Below are positions 8,023-8,920 of a DNA stretch of 8,920 nucleotides, piece after piece; positions within the stretch are counted from its first letter, which is position 1, and every line of letters begins with the position of its first letter. The notes below the pieces were generated by a model. It made no database searches. It was not told the DNA's origin and worked only from the letters and a program-made list of their open reading frames with translations. The stretch is from DASRSS01 sp035656335 (GTDB lineage Bacteria > Actinomycetota > Actinomycetes > Mycobacteriales > Jatrophihabitantaceae), in NCBI GenBank assembly GCA_035656335.1, contig DASRSS010000123.1:1-8920 (forward strand). The letters are read 5' to 3'. The position numbers and the translations under genes were made by a program.

Positions 8023-8049
8023 TAAAGACCCGCGCGCCCGCGCCGATGG
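8023..8049 (+). promoter_or_regulatory. sigma-28 (FliA/WhiG)-type promoter of the Flp pilin gene
   Basis: TAAAGACC, 11 bases, then GCCGATGG. The E. coli FliA consensus is TAAAGTTT-N11-GCCGATAA and the Streptomyces WhiG one TAAA-N15-GCCGATAA. Here the core TAAAG and GCCGAT are exact and both spacings fit (11 between octamers; 15 between TAAA and GCCGAT). Transcription would start near 8056, giving a leader of about 150 nt before the pilin ATG at 8208. Confidence 0.7.
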
Positions 8050-8140
8050 GATACACGGACAAAGAGCGTCCTGTGACGGTTCACCGGGATCGCTGGCAAA
8101 ACCACTCGCCCGCCCGAACGTGAGTCCTTCTCCCTTTACT

Positions 8141-8156
8141 CGCAGCAGCTGCTGCG
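8141..8156. repeat. 16-bp perfect palindrome in the flp leader
   Basis: CGCAGCAGCTGCTGCG is its own reverse complement. As RNA it could only fold as a tight hairpin; as DNA it could be a dimeric operator. It lies about 85 nt downstream of the predicted transcription start. Confidence 0.5.
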
Positions 8157-8160
8157 TGCC

Positions 8161-8176
8161 GTCGGCATGCGCCGAC
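8161..8176 (+). repeat. 6-bp hairpin upstream of the flp ribosome site
   Basis: GTCGGC and GCCGAC form a perfect stem around the tetraloop ATGC. It follows the 16-bp palindrome by four bases and ends 14 bases before the GAAAGG ribosome site at 8191-8196. A role in mRNA stability or translation is possible. Confidence 0.45.
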
Positions 8177-8190
8177 CCAACCCACCTGTC

Positions 8191-8196
8191 GAAAGG
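8191..8196 (+). promoter_or_regulatory. flp ribosome binding site
   Basis: GAAAGG lies 11 bases before the ATG at 8208, slightly further away than usual, in an otherwise T/C-rich stretch. Confidence 0.55.
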
Positions 8197-8207
8197 TTTC
8201 TTCTGCC

Positions 8208-8459
8208 ATGTCCAACCCCCTGGCCAAGATCGTCGTCCTGTCGCAGCTGGCCCTCGCCAACGTGACCGCCCGGGTCCGCGAGGACCGCGAGGACCGCGGC
8301 GCCACCGCCGTCGAGTACGGCCTGCTGGTCGCGCTGGTCGCGGCCGTGATCGTCGCCGCCGTCGTCCTGTTCGGCAACAAGATCGTCGACATCTTCAACG
8401 GCACCACCAACGCGATCCCGACGCCGAGCGGCAGCGCCACCGCCACTGCTGGCGCCTGA
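8208..8459 (+). CDS. flp: Flp family type IVb pilin (prepilin)
   Basis: This 83-residue protein is the major pilin subunit of a Tad (tight adherence) pilus. It has a 31-residue leader, longer than in many Flp pilins, with the charged stretch RVREDREDR. The prepilin-peptidase site follows: Gly31/Ala32, with Glu36 at mature position +5 and Tyr37 beside it (GATAVEYG), the Flp signature. A hydrophobic helix covers residues about 37-56 (LLVALVAAVIVAAVVLF), then FGNKIVDIF and a short Ser/Thr/Ala-rich tail (PTPSGSATATAGA). The prepilin would be cleaved by a TadV/CpaA peptidase encoded elsewhere. The gene is preceded by a sigma-28-type promoter and a leader with palindromes, and followed by a terminator-like hairpin and a TadE-like gene. 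It could be a minor rather than the major pilin, but its first-gene position favours the major one. Confidence 0.93.
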   Translation: MSNPLAKIVVLSQLALANVTARVREDREDRGATAVEYGLLVALVAAVIVAAVVLFGNKIVDIFNGTTNAIPTPSGSATATAGA

Positions 8460-8472
8460 GTCGAGTCCGTGC

Positions 8473-8531
8473 CGGCCGCGGCGCCGCCCCTGTGGCACCG
8501 CGGCCGCACTCGGAACGGTTCTGTTTGTCTT
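8473..8531 (+). terminator. intercistronic hairpin with T-rich tail between flp and tadE
   Basis: CGGCCGCGG (8473-8481) and CCGCGGCCG (8498-8506) make a perfect 9-bp GC stem with a 16-nt loop. GTG and CAC outside it could extend the stem past one bulged C. The T-rich stretch TTCTGTTTGTCTT (8519-8531) follows after 12 bases. It may be a partial terminator or a 3' stabiliser that keeps pilin mRNA more abundant than the distal genes. Confidence 0.5.
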
Positions 8532-8554
8532 GACTGAAGGTGGGGATCACGGCA

Positions 8555-8920
8555 ATGGCCGGGCGACGTGAGAACGGTGCCGAGCGCGGTGCCGTCGCGG
8601 TCGAGTTCGCTCTCGTGCTCGTTCCCCTGCTCCTGCTCGTCTTCGGGATCATCGACTTCGGTCGCTTCTACAACGAGCAGATCACCCTCACCTCGCTGGC
8701 GCGTCAGGGCGCCCGCATCGCGTCGCTGAGCCCCGCCAGCCCGGACCCGACGTCGTCCATCCAGCAGCAGCTGATCAACAGCGCGCCGTCCTGGCTGGAA
8801 CTCACCTCCGCGCAGATCACCGTGCAGCGTTGCCCCAGCTCGCCGTCGGGCAGCAGCACCGCCTCCGCCACGGTGACCATCACCGCGAACTACACGTACA
8901 CCATCGCCCAGCTGGCCAAG
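8555..8920 (+). CDS. TadE-like pseudopilin, N-terminal part
   Basis: The first 122 codons of a TadE-family minor pseudopilin are cut by the right edge. The start is ATG at 8555, with the purine-rich GAAGGTGGGG about 10 bases upstream. Seen: a short charged N-terminus (AGRRENGAERG), a likely prepilin-peptidase site Gly12/Ala13 with Glu17 at +5 (ERGAVAVEFAL), a hydrophobic helix at residues about 13-31 (LVLVPLLLLVFGIIDFG), then ARQGARIAS. This is the standard TadE domain order (PF07811). The rest is Ser/Thr-rich and extracytoplasmic, with one Cys (92). TadE and TadF help assemble Flp fibres. It lies 95 bp after flp on the same strand, presumably in one operon with reduced read-through. Confidence 0.88.
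   Translation, partial: MAGRRENGAERGAVAVEFALVLVPLLLLVFGIIDFGRFYNEQITLTSLARQGARIASLSPASPDPTSSIQQQLINSAPSWLELTSAQITVQRCPSSPSGSSTASATVTITANYTYTIAQLAK

Noticed and set aside
8018..8031. DosR-like match AGGACTAAAGACCC upstream of flp (12 of 14 to GGGACTWWAGTCCC)
   Set aside because: The same bases are better explained as the -35 part of the sigma-28 promoter, since GCCGATGG follows at the exact spacing. The outer DosR positions do not match.
7133..8062. N-terminal extension of NarG to 8062 (1560 residues)
   Set aside because: The extra 310 residues run antisense through the regulator gene and look like shadow sequence. ATG at 7132 has a good ribosome site and gives normal NarG length.
8071..8085. 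CRP/FNR-like site TGTGACGGTTCACC
   Set aside because: The arms GTGA and TCAC are separated by four bases, where CRP sites need six; it also lies downstream of the predicted transcription start.
8018..8110. Possible cyclic-di-GMP (GEMM) riboswitch upstream of the pilin
   Set aside because: GGACTAAAGACC resembles GGACGCAAAGCC only loosely; the conserved CAGGGCAAACC block and the GNRA tetraloop are absent.

Overview
The window is very GC-rich DNA with tightly packed, strongly G/C-ending codons. Its nar and Tad-pilus genes look most like those of a high-GC actinobacterium. The genus cannot be fixed from the sequence. A sigma-28-type promoter hints at a lineage with a FliA/WhiG sigma factor, that is, a motile or sporulating one.

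Layout. Positions 1-7132, minus strand, hold a respiratory nitrate reductase operon in the order narG (7132-3380), narH (3367-1820), narJ (1823-1185), narI (1188-445), followed by the start of a SLAC1/TehA-family membrane channel (458 to the left edge). Spacings are very short: 12 nt between narG and narH, 4-nt ATGA overlaps for narH/narJ and narJ/narI, and a 14-nt overlap for narI/channel. This points to one translationally coupled transcript. NarG (bis-MGD catalytic subunit), NarH (Fe-S electron wire) and NarI (di-heme membrane quinol oxidase) form the enzyme, and NarJ is its assembly chaperone. The channel may move nitrate, nitrite or another anion. The most striking feature is that narH carries an in-frame TAA at codon 40, where the family has a conserved Trp. 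The rest of narH, before and after it, is intact.

Positions 7133-7267 are a divergent promoter region. They hold a DevR/DosR-like half-palindrome placed about where an activator of narG would bind, plus a short inverted repeat and direct repeats. Positions 7268-7966, plus strand, encode a winged-helix regulator of the COG2345/SufR-like type with three cysteines that could hold an Fe-S cluster. It is a good candidate for redox or NO control of the nar operon. A strong hairpin follows it.

Positions 8023-8920, plus strand, are the start of a Tad/Flp pilus locus: a sigma-28-like promoter with exact spacing, a roughly 150-nt leader with two palindromes, a Flp pilin gene, a terminator-like hairpin, and a TadE-like pseudopilin gene cut by the right edge. 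No tRNA, rRNA, CRISPR array, insertion sequence or prophage gene was seen.
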